A stretch of DNA of 64,000 bases, taken from assembly GCA_017387565.1 (NCBI GenBank), contig JAFOEY010000046.1, forward strand, positions 1 to 64,000. The letters run 5' to 3'. Below the pieces are notes generated by a model. The model was not told the DNA's origin and did not search any database. It saw only the letters and a program-made list of their open reading frames with translations. Both the position numbers and the translations under genes were made by a program. Position 1 is the first letter of the stretch. Every line of letters begins with the position of its first letter. The stretch comes from Lachnospiraceae bacterium. Lineage in GTDB: Bacteria > Bacillota > Clostridia > Lachnospirales > Lachnospiraceae. This document shows, in pieces, positions 53,599 through 63,500 of this stretch.

Positions 53599-53838
53599 AT
53601 GATTCACACAGCGTTAAGTGCAACTCATATGGTTGATATTTCACTGAGAGACCCTGGAGGTGGAGAGATGATCAAAGTGAGATTGCAGGGAACAAAACAA
53701 GATATGGAATGGTTAGAAAAACAATTATCAGAATGTCCAGAGGTCAAGATTACAGAATCATCTGAGACATTCAGCAACAAGGGAACAAGTAAGTATTACA
53801 GAAAATATTTAGAAATCAATAGAAAAAACGAAGAATAG
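53599..53838 (+). CDS. Small DUF3970-like protein
   Basis: This 79-residue protein reads like the DUF3970 family of mobile-element proteins (VDISLRDPGGGEMIKVRLQG, MEWLEKQLSE). Such small proteins sit beside ParA/ParB and Rep in clostridial conjugative elements; function unknown. AAAGGAG precedes the ATG at 53599; an upstream in-frame GTG at 53500 would overlap a terminator. Confidence 0.7.
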   Translation: MIHTALSATHMVDISLRDPGGGEMIKVRLQGTKQDMEWLEKQLSECPEVKITESSETFSNKGTSKYYRKYLEINRKNEE

Positions 53839-53856
53839 AAAAGGAGATTAGACCAT

Positions 53857-54639
53857 ATGAGTAAAGTTATTATTTGTGCAAATCAGAAGGGTGGAGTTGC
53901 CAAGACCACCACAACAGTAAATCTTGGCATTGGACTTGCTAGAGAAGGTAAAAAGGTATTAGTGATCGACAATGATCCGCAGGGATCTCTTACAGAAGCT
54001 TTAGGATATCAAGAGCCAGATAGTTTGGAGATTACGTTAGCTCAGATAATGGATTGGGTATTGAATGAGGAATCATTTGATATCAATGCAGGCATTCTTC
54101 ATCATGAAGAAGGGATTGACTTGATGCCGGCAAATATTGAGCTATCCGGTGTAGAAACATCTTTAGTTGGAATTATGAGCAGTGAGACGGTTCTTAAGGA
54201 GTATATTGATATGCTTGGTAATCGTTATGATTACATTATCATTGATTGTTCTCCAAACTTAGGACAGCTTACATTGAATGCATTAGTGGCTGCAGACGAG
54301 ATTATTGTACCGGTACAGGCTGCGTATCTTCCAATTAAGGGCCTTGAGCAGTTGCTTAAAACAATCAGCAGGGTAAAGAGAAAGATGAATCCAAAGCTTC
54401 ATATTATGGGTATATTGCTTACGATGGTTGATTACAGAACCAATTATGCTAATGAGATTACAGAGGTCTTATATCAGGTATATGGAAGTGAAATCCATAT
54501 CTTTGAAAATGTAATCCCTATGTCAGTAAGAGCGGCAGAAACACCTGCAGAGGGAATCAGTATTTATAAGCATGATCCTAAAGGAAAAGTTGCAGATGCA
54601 TACGAAGCATTAACAAAGGAGGTCATCAGCCATGAGTAA
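53857..54639 (+). CDS. ParA-family partition ATPase
   Basis: This 260-residue ParA/Soj-type ATPase partitions DNA by dynamic association with the nucleoid. Walker A deviant motif is QKGGVAKTTT, followed by VIDNDPQGS and YIIIDCSPNLG; the signature lysine of the deviant motif is in KGGVAKTT. It sits on an integrated element, so it may segregate a circular form. GGAG lies before the ATG. It overlaps parB by eight bases. Confidence 0.93.
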   Translation: MSKVIICANQKGGVAKTTTTVNLGIGLAREGKKVLVIDNDPQGSLTEALGYQEPDSLEITLAQIMDWVLNEESFDINAGILHHEEGIDLMPANIELSGVETSLVGIMSSETVLKEYIDMLGNRYDYIIIDCSPNLGQLTLNALVAADEIIVPVQAAYLPIKGLEQLLKTISRVKRKMNPKLHIMGILLTMVDYRTNYANEITEVLYQVYGSEIHIFENVIPMSVRAAETPAEGISIYKHDPKGKVADAYEALTKEVISHE

Positions 54640-55522
54640 GAGAAATCTTGGAGAAAGAATTAAATTACAATCATACGGAGATATGTTTGGAGAAGATACA
54701 GAAACAGAGGTTGTTGTTTCGGAACAGATAAAGGATGTGGCTCTTTCTGAGCTGCATACCTTTAAAAATCATCCTTTTAAAGTAAGTGATGATGCAAAAA
54801 TGGAAGAAATGGTCGAGAGTGTAAAGCAGTATGGAATTTTGGTTCCCGCAATCGCAAGGGAACGTGCAGAAGGCGGTTATGAACTGATTTCTGGTCATCG
54901 CAGACACCATGCAGCAACACTAGCAGGGCTTGAAACAATGCCAGTAATGATAAAGGATTGTAGTGATGATGAAGCGACCGTAATCATGGTTGATGCCAAT
55001 ATTCAAAGGGAAGATATTTCTATCAGCGAAAAAGCAAAGGCATATCGTATGAAATATGATGCAATGAAGCATCAAGGTATTGCGGGTGGAACCACGCTTG
55101 ATGAAATGAGTGAGGCTGCTGGAGAAAGCAGTAAGACGATTCAGAGACTTATCTGCTTATCGAACCTTTCAGATGAATATTTGGAGCTTATTGATAATAA
55201 GAAGCTTGGAATTGCTCAGGGACTTGATTTGTCATATATCCCAGAGGAACATAGGGAGATTGTTCTTAAGGTGATGAAAGATACCGGAATTATTGTAAAT
55301 ATGGAACAGTCCGCTAGAATCAAGAATGCATCTAAGGAAGGACTTTTTAATGAGCATTGGTTTAGAGAAATTCTTAATTATAAAAAGCCTGCAATTAGAA
55401 AAGTGGTATTTAATCAGAGTCGTTTGGATTCATACTTTGAGCCAAATATGACCAATGAAGATATAGAGGGAATTATTGTTAAGTTGCTTGATGAATGGAA
55501 GGCGAAAGGGGGTCGAGATTAG
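54632..55522 (+). CDS. ParB/Spo0J-type partition protein
   Basis: This 296-residue ParB-family protein has the N-terminal ParB/sulfiredoxin-like nuclease-like domain (about 30-120: FKNHPFKV, GHRRHHAATLAG, ANIQREDISI) and a helix-turn-helix segment (LDEMSEAAGESSKTIQRLICL). The GHRRH CTP-binding motif is present. It partners with the upstream ParA; the centromere site was not recognised. Its stop overlaps the repA start by one base. Confidence 0.92.
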   Translation: MSKRNLGERIKLQSYGDMFGEDTETEVVVSEQIKDVALSELHTFKNHPFKVSDDAKMEEMVESVKQYGILVPAIARERAEGGYELISGHRRHHAATLAGLETMPVMIKDCSDDEATVIMVDANIQREDISISEKAKAYRMKYDAMKHQGIAGGTTLDEMSEAAGESSKTIQRLICLSNLSDEYLELIDNKKLGIAQGLDLSYIPEEHREIVLKVMKDTGIIVNMEQSARIKNASKEGLFNEHWFREILNYKKPAIRKVVFNQSRLDSYFEPNMTNEDIEGIIVKLLDEWKAKGGRD

Positions 55523-56574
55523 TGGAAAAGTTAGAACTGGACTATTATTACGGAAAGGAAGCTGAACAGTTTACATTTTACAGATTGCCAAAGGCGCTTA
55601 TCACAGATGAACGCTTTAAGGGCATCTCTAACAATGCGAAACTCCTTTATGGACTAATGCTCGATCGCATGTCTTTGTCCAAAAGAAGAGGCTGGCTTGA
55701 CGATGATAACAAGGTTTATATCAAGTATTCCTTAAATAATATAGAGGAAGATTTGAATGTGAGCAGAAAGACTGCAGGGGCAATATTAAAGGAGTTGGAA
55801 GGTATTGGACTTATTGATATGATTCAGCAGACAGGTGTTGCCAATGTGATTTATGTTAAGAATTTTGTTTCAGAAAGACGTGAAAACACTGATGATACAA
55901 GGGTTCTAGAGGACGAGTGTAAAAAGGGGGCTGGTGTAAAAAAGGAACCTGTGGAAAAAATACACCAGTGTAATAATTCCACCAGTGTAAATTTTGCACC
56001 AGTGGAAAATGGTAACCAGTGTAAAAACGCTACTTGTGAAAGTTTTGAACCGGTAGAAAATTTGCACCAGTGTAATTTTGATACCGAAACCGGGGAAATA
56101 TTTACGCAGGTACCAGGGGAAAATCTACACTCGATTAATAATAATCCAAATAATGAAATGAGTTATAATAATCACATCAGTCTATCTTATCAGCAGGTAG
56201 ATCCGATGGATGAGGCAACCGCGTATATGGAATTAATCAGAGAGAATATTGATTATGACATTATGATGTCGGACAGAAACTGGAGAGATTTTGAAATGTA
56301 TGATGAGCTTTATCAGATTATCTGTGATGTGGTATGTGTACCTCGTAAGACTATCAGAATTGGTGGAGAAGAATATCCTTACAATCTTGTAAAGAGCAAG
56401 TTCTTAAAGCTTAATTCAAGCCATCTACAGTATGTGATTGGATGTATGCAAAATAACACGACTAAAGTTGCCAATATCAAAGCATATTTGATTACAGCGC
56501 TTTATAATGCACCGAACACCATTAGCCATTACTACAATGCAGAGGTCAATCATGATCTCTATGGCATTGATTAG
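55522..56574 (+). CDS. RepA_N-type replication initiator with internal iterons
   Basis: This 350-residue protein begins with the RepA N-terminal initiator domain (FYRLPKALITDERFKGISNNA, YGLMLDRMSLSKRRGW, SRKTAGAILKELE) and ends in a DUF6017-like C-terminal region (about 230-350). The middle (about residues 142-192) has three 17-residue repeats of EPVEKIHQCNN type, which are the translation of a 17-base DNA repeat array. The GTG at 55522 has AAAGGGGG upstream; an in-frame ATG at 55495 would lie inside parB. RepA_N initiators drive plasmid or excised-element replication from an origin in their own gene. Confidence 0.88.
   Translation: MEKLELDYYYGKEAEQFTFYRLPKALITDERFKGISNNAKLLYGLMLDRMSLSKRRGWLDDDNKVYIKYSLNNIEEDLNVSRKTAGAILKELEGIGLIDMIQQTGVANVIYVKNFVSERRENTDDTRVLEDECKKGAGVKKEPVEKIHQCNNSTSVNFAPVENGNQCKNATCESFEPVENLHQCNFDTETGEIFTQVPGENLHSINNNPNNEMSYNNHISLSYQQVDPMDEATAYMELIRENIDYDIMMSDRNWRDFEMYDELYQIICDVVCVPRKTIRIGGEEYPYNLVKSKFLKLNSSHLQYVIGCMQNNTTKVANIKAYLITALYNAPNTISHYYNAEVNHDLYGID
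55930..56082 (+). repeat. Nine 17-base iterons inside repA (probable replication origin)
   Basis: Nine consecutive 17-base units start at 55930, 55947, 55964, 55981, 55998, 56015, 56032, 56049 and 56066; the best copies read ACCAGTGTAA followed by seven variable bases. Since 17 is not a multiple of three, three units give the 17-residue protein repeat. Location within a RepA_N rep gene matches known origins of pSK41/pAD1-type plasmids. Confidence 0.8.
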
Positions 56575-56612
56575 TGCTTTTGGTCAAGTTGACTAGAAGT
56601 GGGGTGACGCAT

Positions 56613-56966
56613 ATGTGGTTTGAATCATACAAAGAGGATTTGAAAGAGCAAATAAGTAGAATCATTCGTGATGAATTCTTTGGAAAAGACGAATTTGAAT
56701 TGCTGGACATAGCTTTTTATGGAAGCCGGACAAGCGGTAAGGCAAGTATTGATTCTGACTTGGATGTGCTTGTTGAATACAAGGGCACTGCAAGGGAAGA
56801 TACAATCTTTGATGTGCTTGCAGAACAGAAGCTAATGCTTGATGGGGTTCGCTTAGACATCAATCCGATTAAGAAAGAAAAATCGGGAACAATCGTTGAC
56901 TATCTGGAACGGTGCGATGATAATTGGAAGGAACACATTACGATTCAGCGAAGACGAAGCAGATAA
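56613..56966 (+). CDS. Minimal nucleotidyltransferase (MNT-type)
   Basis: This 117-residue protein has the nucleotidyltransferase signature FYGSRTSGKASIDSDLDVLV with GSR and DxD. MNT proteins are often antitoxins or regulators paired with HEPN proteins; no HEPN gene is next to it. GGGGTG lies before the ATG at 56613. It follows repA by 39 bases. Cargo on the element; substrate unknown. Confidence 0.8.
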   Translation: MWFESYKEDLKEQISRIIRDEFFGKDEFELLDIAFYGSRTSGKASIDSDLDVLVEYKGTAREDTIFDVLAEQKLMLDGVRLDINPIKKEKSGTIVDYLERCDDNWKEHITIQRRRSR

Positions 56967-57000
56967 TAAGATTAGATGTATATAGAAGGGAAGTGTTGTT

Positions 57001-57417
57001 ATGGCAAAGTATCAAGTCATGATTGATGACAAACCTAAATACGAGAAGAATTACAAATTACCATTAATCAATATTGTGCCTGCAGTTATTTGGAGTATTC
57101 CGTTTCATCAGAAGTTATTTCCGGATGCGGAATGGTGGATGACATTTGGTTTGTGCGCAGCATTTGTTGTTGTGTATGTGGTACTTAGTTATCTTCCTAT
57201 TATAGTTGCAGTACCCTCTATTGCAGGAGTTATTATTTTGACAGCGTTGTTTTGGGTACCGGCAGATTACATAGGGAATAATGTTGCAAGGATAATTGTT
57301 AAAGTGCTAATCGCAATTGTTTGTGGATTTATTGAGCTGGGGATATTCGCAAATGCAACGGTTCCTTGGTTGGAAGGAAAAGAGGCAAATAAGCCAAGGA
57401 TTAGAGTGGAAAGATAA
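57001..57417 (+). CDS. Small membrane protein
   Basis: This 138-residue protein has four membrane segments (about 22-40, 50-70, 76-92, 100-122) and a short basic tail. No family recognised. It lies 34 bases after the nucleotidyltransferase gene and ends in a terminator, so it closes this element transcript. Confidence 0.65.
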   Translation: MAKYQVMIDDKPKYEKNYKLPLINIVPAVIWSIPFHQKLFPDAEWWMTFGLCAAFVVVYVVLSYLPIIVAVPSIAGVIILTALFWVPADYIGNNVARIIVKVLIAIVCGFIELGIFANATVPWLEGKEANKPRIRVER

Positions 57418-57432
57418 TATAGGTAAATGTGA

Positions 57433-57464
57433 GGCAATCATCAGTTTTGGTGGTTGCCTTTTTT
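57433..57464 (+). terminator. Rho-independent terminator
   Basis: GGCAATCATCA pairs with GGTGGTTGCC (with G-U pairs), followed by TTTTTT; 15 bases after the membrane protein stop. Confidence 0.9.
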
Positions 57465-57675
57465 ATGTGTCCGTTTTTATGGACACATAGTCTGATAAGA
57501 TGGTCATAGAATATAGAGAATAGGATAGGAAAAGGATGTTTATTAGCTGGTAAAATGTCTTCTGGAGGACTGCAAGGACAGCTAATATTTTATATGTATA
57601 TTCTAACCAGTTGGAGCATAATCGCAAGAACTTGCAGATTATTTTCGCATTTATGATGAAAAAACTAGAGATTTG

Positions 57676-57684
57676 TGGTAGAAT
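57676..57684 (+). promoter_or_regulatory. Extended -10 promoter of the cargo operon
   Basis: TG-G-TAGAAT, 51 bases before the XRE gene. No strong -35 box. Confidence 0.4.
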
Positions 57685-57735
57685 GTCTAATGAGTTATTG
57701 TATCATTTTAGTTTTATGTTTTATGAGGATTAAAA

Positions 57736-57942
57736 ATGAAGATAAGCTATAAAAAATTATGGATTATGCTAGCAGAACAAGAAATGACAAAGCAGGAGTT
57801 TAGAGAAAAACTGCAAATAGCATCGGGTACGATGACGAAATTGAATAAAGGACAGGAAGTATCTATGTCTGTAATTCTGCGAATCTGTGAATATTTCAAA
57901 TGCAATATAGGGGATATTTGTGACGCAGTTAAAATGGACTAG
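57736..57942 (+). CDS. XRE-family transcription regulator
   Basis: This 68-residue Cro/C1-type helix-turn-helix protein is one DNA-binding domain only (MTKQEFREKLQIASGTMTKL then VSMSVILRICEYFKCNIGDI). It is 15 bases upstream of the PAPS-reductase-like gene and probably regulates that operon. It is similar to small YozG/Xre regulators common in defence islands and mobile elements. Confidence 0.85.
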   Translation: MKISYKKLWIMLAEQEMTKQEFREKLQIASGTMTKLNKGQEVSMSVILRICEYFKCNIGDICDAVKMD

Positions 57943-57957
57943 TACGTTGGAGAATAT

Positions 57958-59688
57958 ATGATAGAAAAAGTATGCCCTAAATGCAGGGTGCCTATGAATG
58001 GAGAAAAGTGTATAAAACCTGAATGTGGCCATTCGACAGTTATGTCATCAACCATATATTGGTGTGATGATTGTAATATTCCTATTTTTGATAATGTGTG
58101 CCCTATTTGTGGAAAAGAGGGAAGATACATTGCAACAGATATGAGACCGGTGTTTCCGGAAGAGAATGTTTTGATTTCGATTCTGTTGGAGAATGATCCT
58201 AAGAGTTATCAAGAGGATTCAGTTTGGTTTGGAAGTGGTGTGTACATAATTAATGGCAAGAAGGTGCGTTTGCCTATTTCAAAGATAAACAAGCTGCCGA
58301 TTGAAGATATTAAGGAATTAAAGGAAAAGTATGAAGCTTTTTCAGATAGTATCACCTATGAATTTTTTAATGAGCATGTAAAGAGATTTATTACAGCAAA
58401 TACTGATAGATATAACTATATAACTGAAGAAGCAGTACATTTTGTTCAACAATATCGAGACAAATATGAGATTGAAGATATGATGGTGTCTTTTAGTGGC
58501 GGTAAGGATTCTACAGTCACTTCTCATATTGTAAATCGTGCGTTGGGAACTAATAAGGTTCTTCATGTGTTTGGAGATACAACGCTTGAATTTCCTTATA
58601 CATTGGAATATAAGAAAAGATTCAATAAGAATGAGGAATCGCAGGGTGTTAGAATTCTAACGGCAAAGAACCGAGAGAAAAATTTTGAAGAACTATGTGA
58701 AGTAGTAGGACCTCCGAGTAGAGTAATGAGATGGTGTTGCACCGTTTTCAAGACAGGTGCTATTCAGAAGACTATTGCAACTGCGTTTAAAGACAAGAAG
58801 AACATATTAAGCTTTCAAGGGATTCGTCATAATGAATCTGCTAGTAGAAGCAAATATGAAAGAGAAAGCGAGAGTCCAAAGATTTCAAAACAGACTGTAG
58901 CATCACCTATCATTGATTGGATTGATTATGATGTATGGTTATATATCTTAACGACAGAAATTGACTTCAATGAAGCTTATAGACTTGGATGGACACGAGT
59001 TGGATGCTGGTGTTGTCCTAATAATGGTGGTTGGTCAGAATTCTTAGCAAAGGTTCATATGTATGACCAGTATTTGCATTGGCATGAATTATTAGTGGAT
59101 TTCGCTAAAAAGATAGGCAAGCCGGATCCAGAAGATTATGTAGATGATGGTGGTTGGAAAGCAAGACAGGGTGGTAATGGGCTAGCAGCTGCACAAACGT
59201 CGGTTGTATCGTTTGAACCTTGTGCTACAGATGAGAATGCTTTCAATTATGACTTGCAGAGGCCGATAACAGAAGAATTATATGAACTCTTTAAGCCGTT
59301 TGGATATATCAACAAGGAACTTGGTAACAAACGTCTGGGTGAAGTTTATGTAATGAATAAGGCTGGAAAGGTTGTTCTTGTTTTACAAGGACGTTTAGGT
59401 AGCACGAAACTTAAAGTAGTTATTAAGGATATTCATATAGCAAAAGCGAAAACACTTTCTGTGGCTGAAGGAAAAATACAGTGTCAGTTAACAAAGTATC
59501 AGATGTGTCTAGGATGTAAAGCCTGCGAAAGTGTATGTAAATTTGATGCTATAAGTGTTAAAGATGACGGAACAGGAAAAATAACTTATACAATCAATGA
59601 TGAAAAGTGTAGACGTTGTACAGAGTGCGTGGGTCATTTTAATGCTGGATGTTATATGAGAAAAGTTCTAGGAATAAAGAGGACATAA
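57958..59688 (+). CDS. DndC/BrxP-like PAPS reductase domain protein with zinc ribbons and ferredoxin
   Basis: This 576-residue protein has, in order: two zinc-ribbon-like cysteine sets (Cys6/9/18/23 and Cys36/39/48/51), a central PAPS reductase (ATP pyrophosphatase) domain with the PP-loop SGGKDS at 180-185 and RWCCTVFK (Cys260-261), a GCWCCPN cluster (Cys350, 352, 353), and a C-terminal 2x[4Fe-4S] ferredoxin (CxxCxxCxxxC at 517-527 and CxxCxxC at 551-557 with Cys565). The PP-loop and cysteines resemble DndC, the ATP-using Fe-S protein of DNA phosphorothioation, and BrxP of BREX type 4. Direct fusion with ferredoxin gives a built-in electron supply. Which sulfur reaction it performs is unknown. 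Confidence 0.85.
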   Translation: MIEKVCPKCRVPMNGEKCIKPECGHSTVMSSTIYWCDDCNIPIFDNVCPICGKEGRYIATDMRPVFPEENVLISILLENDPKSYQEDSVWFGSGVYIINGKKVRLPISKINKLPIEDIKELKEKYEAFSDSITYEFFNEHVKRFITANTDRYNYITEEAVHFVQQYRDKYEIEDMMVSFSGGKDSTVTSHIVNRALGTNKVLHVFGDTTLEFPYTLEYKKRFNKNEESQGVRILTAKNREKNFEELCEVVGPPSRVMRWCCTVFKTGAIQKTIATAFKDKKNILSFQGIRHNESASRSKYERESESPKISKQTVASPIIDWIDYDVWLYILTTEIDFNEAYRLGWTRVGCWCCPNNGGWSEFLAKVHMYDQYLHWHELLVDFAKKIGKPDPEDYVDDGGWKARQGGNGLAAAQTSVVSFEPCATDENAFNYDLQRPITEELYELFKPFGYINKELGNKRLGEVYVMNKAGKVVLVLQGRLGSTKLKVVIKDIHIAKAKTLSVAEGKIQCQLTKYQMCLGCKACESVCKFDAISVKDDGTGKITYTINDEKCRRCTECVGHFNAGCYMRKVLGIKRT

Positions 59689-59689
59689 T

Positions 59690-60547
59690 ATGGCAACTGA
59701 GAAAGTAAAAATAAAATTACAGGGACATGAGAAGTTTGCATTACGCGAGGGATGGGTCAATAAAGCATTGATGCTTCTACCAGATAATTCAGATGCATTT
59801 ACCAGAAAAGATGCGACAGACTTATTTGGAATTGGTAGTAATATGGTTAAGTCGCTTAGATATTGGATGCGAGCTTTTGGACTGACAAATACTCAGGGGA
59901 CTGAGTTGTCGGAAGTAGGCAAGCTGATAGCTGAATATGATCCGTATTTAGAAAATATGTTTAGTCTATGGATTATGCATTCCTATATTGCAAAGAATAA
60001 AGAAGATGCTACTACTTGGTTTATGTTTTTCAATAGATGTGATGCAAATGACATGGATAAGAATGAGATAGAAAGCATTTTACTAAGAGAAGTTCGAAAG
60101 TATGCTGCAGGCACATCTTTCTCTGAGAAATCCTTGAGTAATGATGTTGATGTCTTATTGAATATGTATAGTAAGAGCAAGGATAAGGTTGATCCAGAAG
60201 ATAAAAGTGTATCACCTTTTGCCCAATTAGCCATGATTAAAAAGATGGACGGAAGATATATGAAGAATCATCCGAGCAAAGCACTTTTCCCTGAAGAGGT
60301 GGTTCTCTATGAATTAGCGACAAGAAAGCTTGGAAGTGAAGGCGTTTCTATTGAGGAAGTAGTGTTTGGCGAAGGTGGATTAAATAAAATATTTAATATG
60401 ACAGCAGTAATGGCAAATGACTATTTTGATAGATTGGATGCGGCGGGGTATATTCGAGTGGATAGAACTGCTGGTTTGGACATGATTTATCCAGTAAAAG
60501 TTTTTGATGAACTAATGGTTATCGAAAATTACTATAAGAAAAATTAG
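59690..60547 (+). CDS. DUF4007 family protein
   Basis: This 285-residue protein matches the DUF4007 pattern, a winged-helix-like family (KFALREGWVNKALMLLPD, FTRKDATDLFGIGSNMVKSL, LRYWMRAFGL; later YELATRKLGSEGVSIEEV). DUF4007 genes occur next to DndC-like PAPS reductase genes in anti-phage loci, and here it starts two bases after the previous stop with AGAGGA upstream. It may be the DNA-binding specificity or a regulator; this is inferred. Confidence 0.8.
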   Translation: MATEKVKIKLQGHEKFALREGWVNKALMLLPDNSDAFTRKDATDLFGIGSNMVKSLRYWMRAFGLTNTQGTELSEVGKLIAEYDPYLENMFSLWIMHSYIAKNKEDATTWFMFFNRCDANDMDKNEIESILLREVRKYAAGTSFSEKSLSNDVDVLLNMYSKSKDKVDPEDKSVSPFAQLAMIKKMDGRYMKNHPSKALFPEEVVLYELATRKLGSEGVSIEEVVFGEGGLNKIFNMTAVMANDYFDRLDAAGYIRVDRTAGLDMIYPVKVFDELMVIENYYKKN

Positions 60548-60558
60548 TAGGTGAGAAA

Positions 60559-63500
60559 ATGGCAAAACTTGATTCGTTGAAAGATATTATTAAGTTTAAT
60601 AGTAGTTTTAAGACAGCCGTTAATTTGTATTTGAGTCTTAATAAGCCTGAAAAGGTTTTGGGATATATACCAACAAAGTCTTCTGTTAATTTCATGGGAG
60701 ATTACTTAAAGGCAGTATTGGAAAACAAAGAACAGGCAACTTTATTAGTTGGTCCTTATGGTAAGGGTAAATCACATTTATTATTAGTTCTTTTAGCAGC
60801 ATTATCAATGGAGCGAAATGTTGCAAATGAAGAAGTGATTTCTAAGCTTATCAAAAATGTGAATGACGTAGATGAGGTCGGACCAACTGTAGCTAATAAA
60901 CTTGAAAATGTATGGAAGAACAAAAGATTTTTACCTGTTTTAATTACTGATACTACAGGTGACTTAAACCAGGCCTTTCTTTATGGCTTGAATGATGCAC
61001 TTAAACGTGAAAAATTGAATGAACTCGTGCCAGAAACATTTTATTCTGTCGCCTTAAATAGAATAAATGATTGGGAAGAAAATTATAGAAGTACCTATGA
61101 TGCTTTTGAAGCGGAACTGGCAACGAAGGAAATGACTATTTCAAAGTTAAAGACCGATATAGGTCAGTTTTCTAAGGAAGCACTAGATATTTTTAAGGAA
61201 ATATATCCTCGTGTAACTGCGGGAAGTGAATTTAATCCTATGGCAGTTTCTGATGTAGTTCCTTTGTATAAGAGTACAAGTGAGAAACTTGTAGAAGAAT
61301 ATGGATATAGTGGTATCTACATTGTCTTTGATGAGTTCAGTAAGTTTATTGAGAGTCAAGATGGTGTTGCAGCTGGAGAGAAAATGAAGTTACTCCAGGG
61401 AATGTGTGAATTAGCCACAGATTCAAAGAATGCACAAGTGTTTATTACATTGGTTACTCATAAGAGTATCAAAGAATATGGTAAATATCTTTCGCAAGAT
61501 ACAATAAATATGTTTACGGGTATCGATGGAAGATTGATTGAAAAATATTTTGTGACTTCTTCAAAGAACAATTATGAATTAATCAAAAATGCGATTGTAA
61601 AGGATGAGAACAGATTATCTGATATTCCTCATGTTGAGAAGTATTTGGGAGAGGAAAAGTTTAGAGAATTTTTCTCGTTGCCAGCTTTTAAGAGTCACTT
61701 CTTGGAGAATGAATTCAGAAATATAATATTCAGAGGCTGTTTCCCATTAAATCCAGTATCTGCTTATTTATTATTGAATGTAAGTGAGAAGGTTGCGCAG
61801 AATGAACGAACACTATTCACATTTATATCAAACGATGAACCACACAGTATGGCAAGATTTATTTCGGAACATACTGCGGATATGGAGTGGAGTATAGGTG
61901 CAGATTTAATTTACGACTATTTCAGTTCATTATTTAAGAAAGAAGTTGTTAATGAATATGTTCATAATATTTGGTTGAGTGCAGAATATGCGCTTGATAA
62001 ATGTGAAACATTAGACCAGAGAAAAATTGTTAAAGCATTAGCAATCGTATTAATTGTTAATAAAGAGGAAGAAATTCCAGCTACAAGAAGTTATCTCAAG
62101 CTATGTGTAAATGCTGATGATGCAGACCAAGCAATCACAGAACTTTTTGAAAAGGAATATATATATAGAAAGGGTTCAACTGATTCGTATATTTTCAAGA
62201 CAAGAGCTGGATCAGAATTAAGAGCTGAGATGCGCAGACGTAGTGAGTTAAGAGGTGATAATGCAAACTATGCGAATGCGCTTTTGGATGTTACAGGAAA
62301 GTATTATGTTGTTCCTAGAAAATATAATACTGAGAAATCAATGACTCGATATTTTACAAATGAGTATATGAGTGTGGATGATTTCTTGGGTATCGATTCT
62401 GCTCAGGCATTAATAGGTGATGATGTTTTAGATGGTAAAGTTATCACTTTATTTAGTTTTACAGGAATTAAGCAGGAATTAGTTAATAAGCACTTACTTA
62501 AGTTTGCTGATAAGAGATTAATTGTTGTTTGTCCTAAAAAGGCAATAAAGGCAAAAAAGCAATTAAAAGAGTATGAAATCATTCGAGAAATTCAAGATGA
62601 TACTGCTTTTATTAATAATAACGAAATTCTTAAAAAGGAATTACCAGTATTATTAGATGATTTGTCTCTAGAATTAGAAGCAATGATAAGCTCTGTTTAT
62701 GAAGACGATTCAGAAACAAGAGTACTCTATTTCGATGGAACAAAGATTAAGAATGCGAAATCGGGAAATGAGGAGAACGCAGTAAATGAGTGTTGTTATG
62801 CGTTGTATCCACTGTCACCAGAAGTAAACAACGAGATGGTAAATAGAGCTGTAATTGGTACGGCTCAGACAAAAAAAGCAAGATTAAATATTATTCAGGC
62901 ATTACTTTCTCATGCTGATACTCCTGATTTTTATGCAGGATCTAATCAAGAAGCAACAATATATAGATCGTTATTTACTGTTACGAATGTCATTAATGGC
63001 GAGACAAAAGAAAACACAAGAAAGATTATTGAGACTATAAATGAGTTCGTAGATTCTTGTTGTGATCAGAAAGTGTCAGTTTCTGCTTTAGTAAGCAAAT
63101 TGGTCAAAGAACCATATGGTATGCGCGCTGGATTAATTCCTTTTTATGTAGCTTATGTTTTATCAAATAGGCGAGAAGACATAATCGTTTATTTTGCAGA
63201 CAAAGAGCTTCAAATAACTCCAGATATTGTTGTTAATATGTGTGAACAATCGGAAGATTATTCAATGTATGTTTCAAAAGAAGATCTTCAGAAAGAGAAA
63301 TACATAGCAGAGTTAAATAGATTATTTCAGGTGGATGATAATAGAAACCTATCGTCTAACAGAATAAAGGACATTATTATTTGTATGCAACGCTGGTTTA
63401 GAGCATTACCTCAGGCGACAAGAAATACAATTAATCTTGATAAATATGTCTCGGATGAGGCAAGTATTAGAGCAATCAAAGCCGTTAAGAAGGCAATGCA

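Larger units (their letters stand above)
57418..57735. other. Gene-free region with terminator and small hairpin
   Basis: These 318 bases separate the replication module from the XRE/PAPS-reductase cargo. A terminator (57433-57464) is followed by a hairpin TGTGTCC against GGACACA (57466-57487). The rest is AT-rich; a TGG-TAGAAT extended -10 element is at 57676-57684. Confidence 0.6.
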
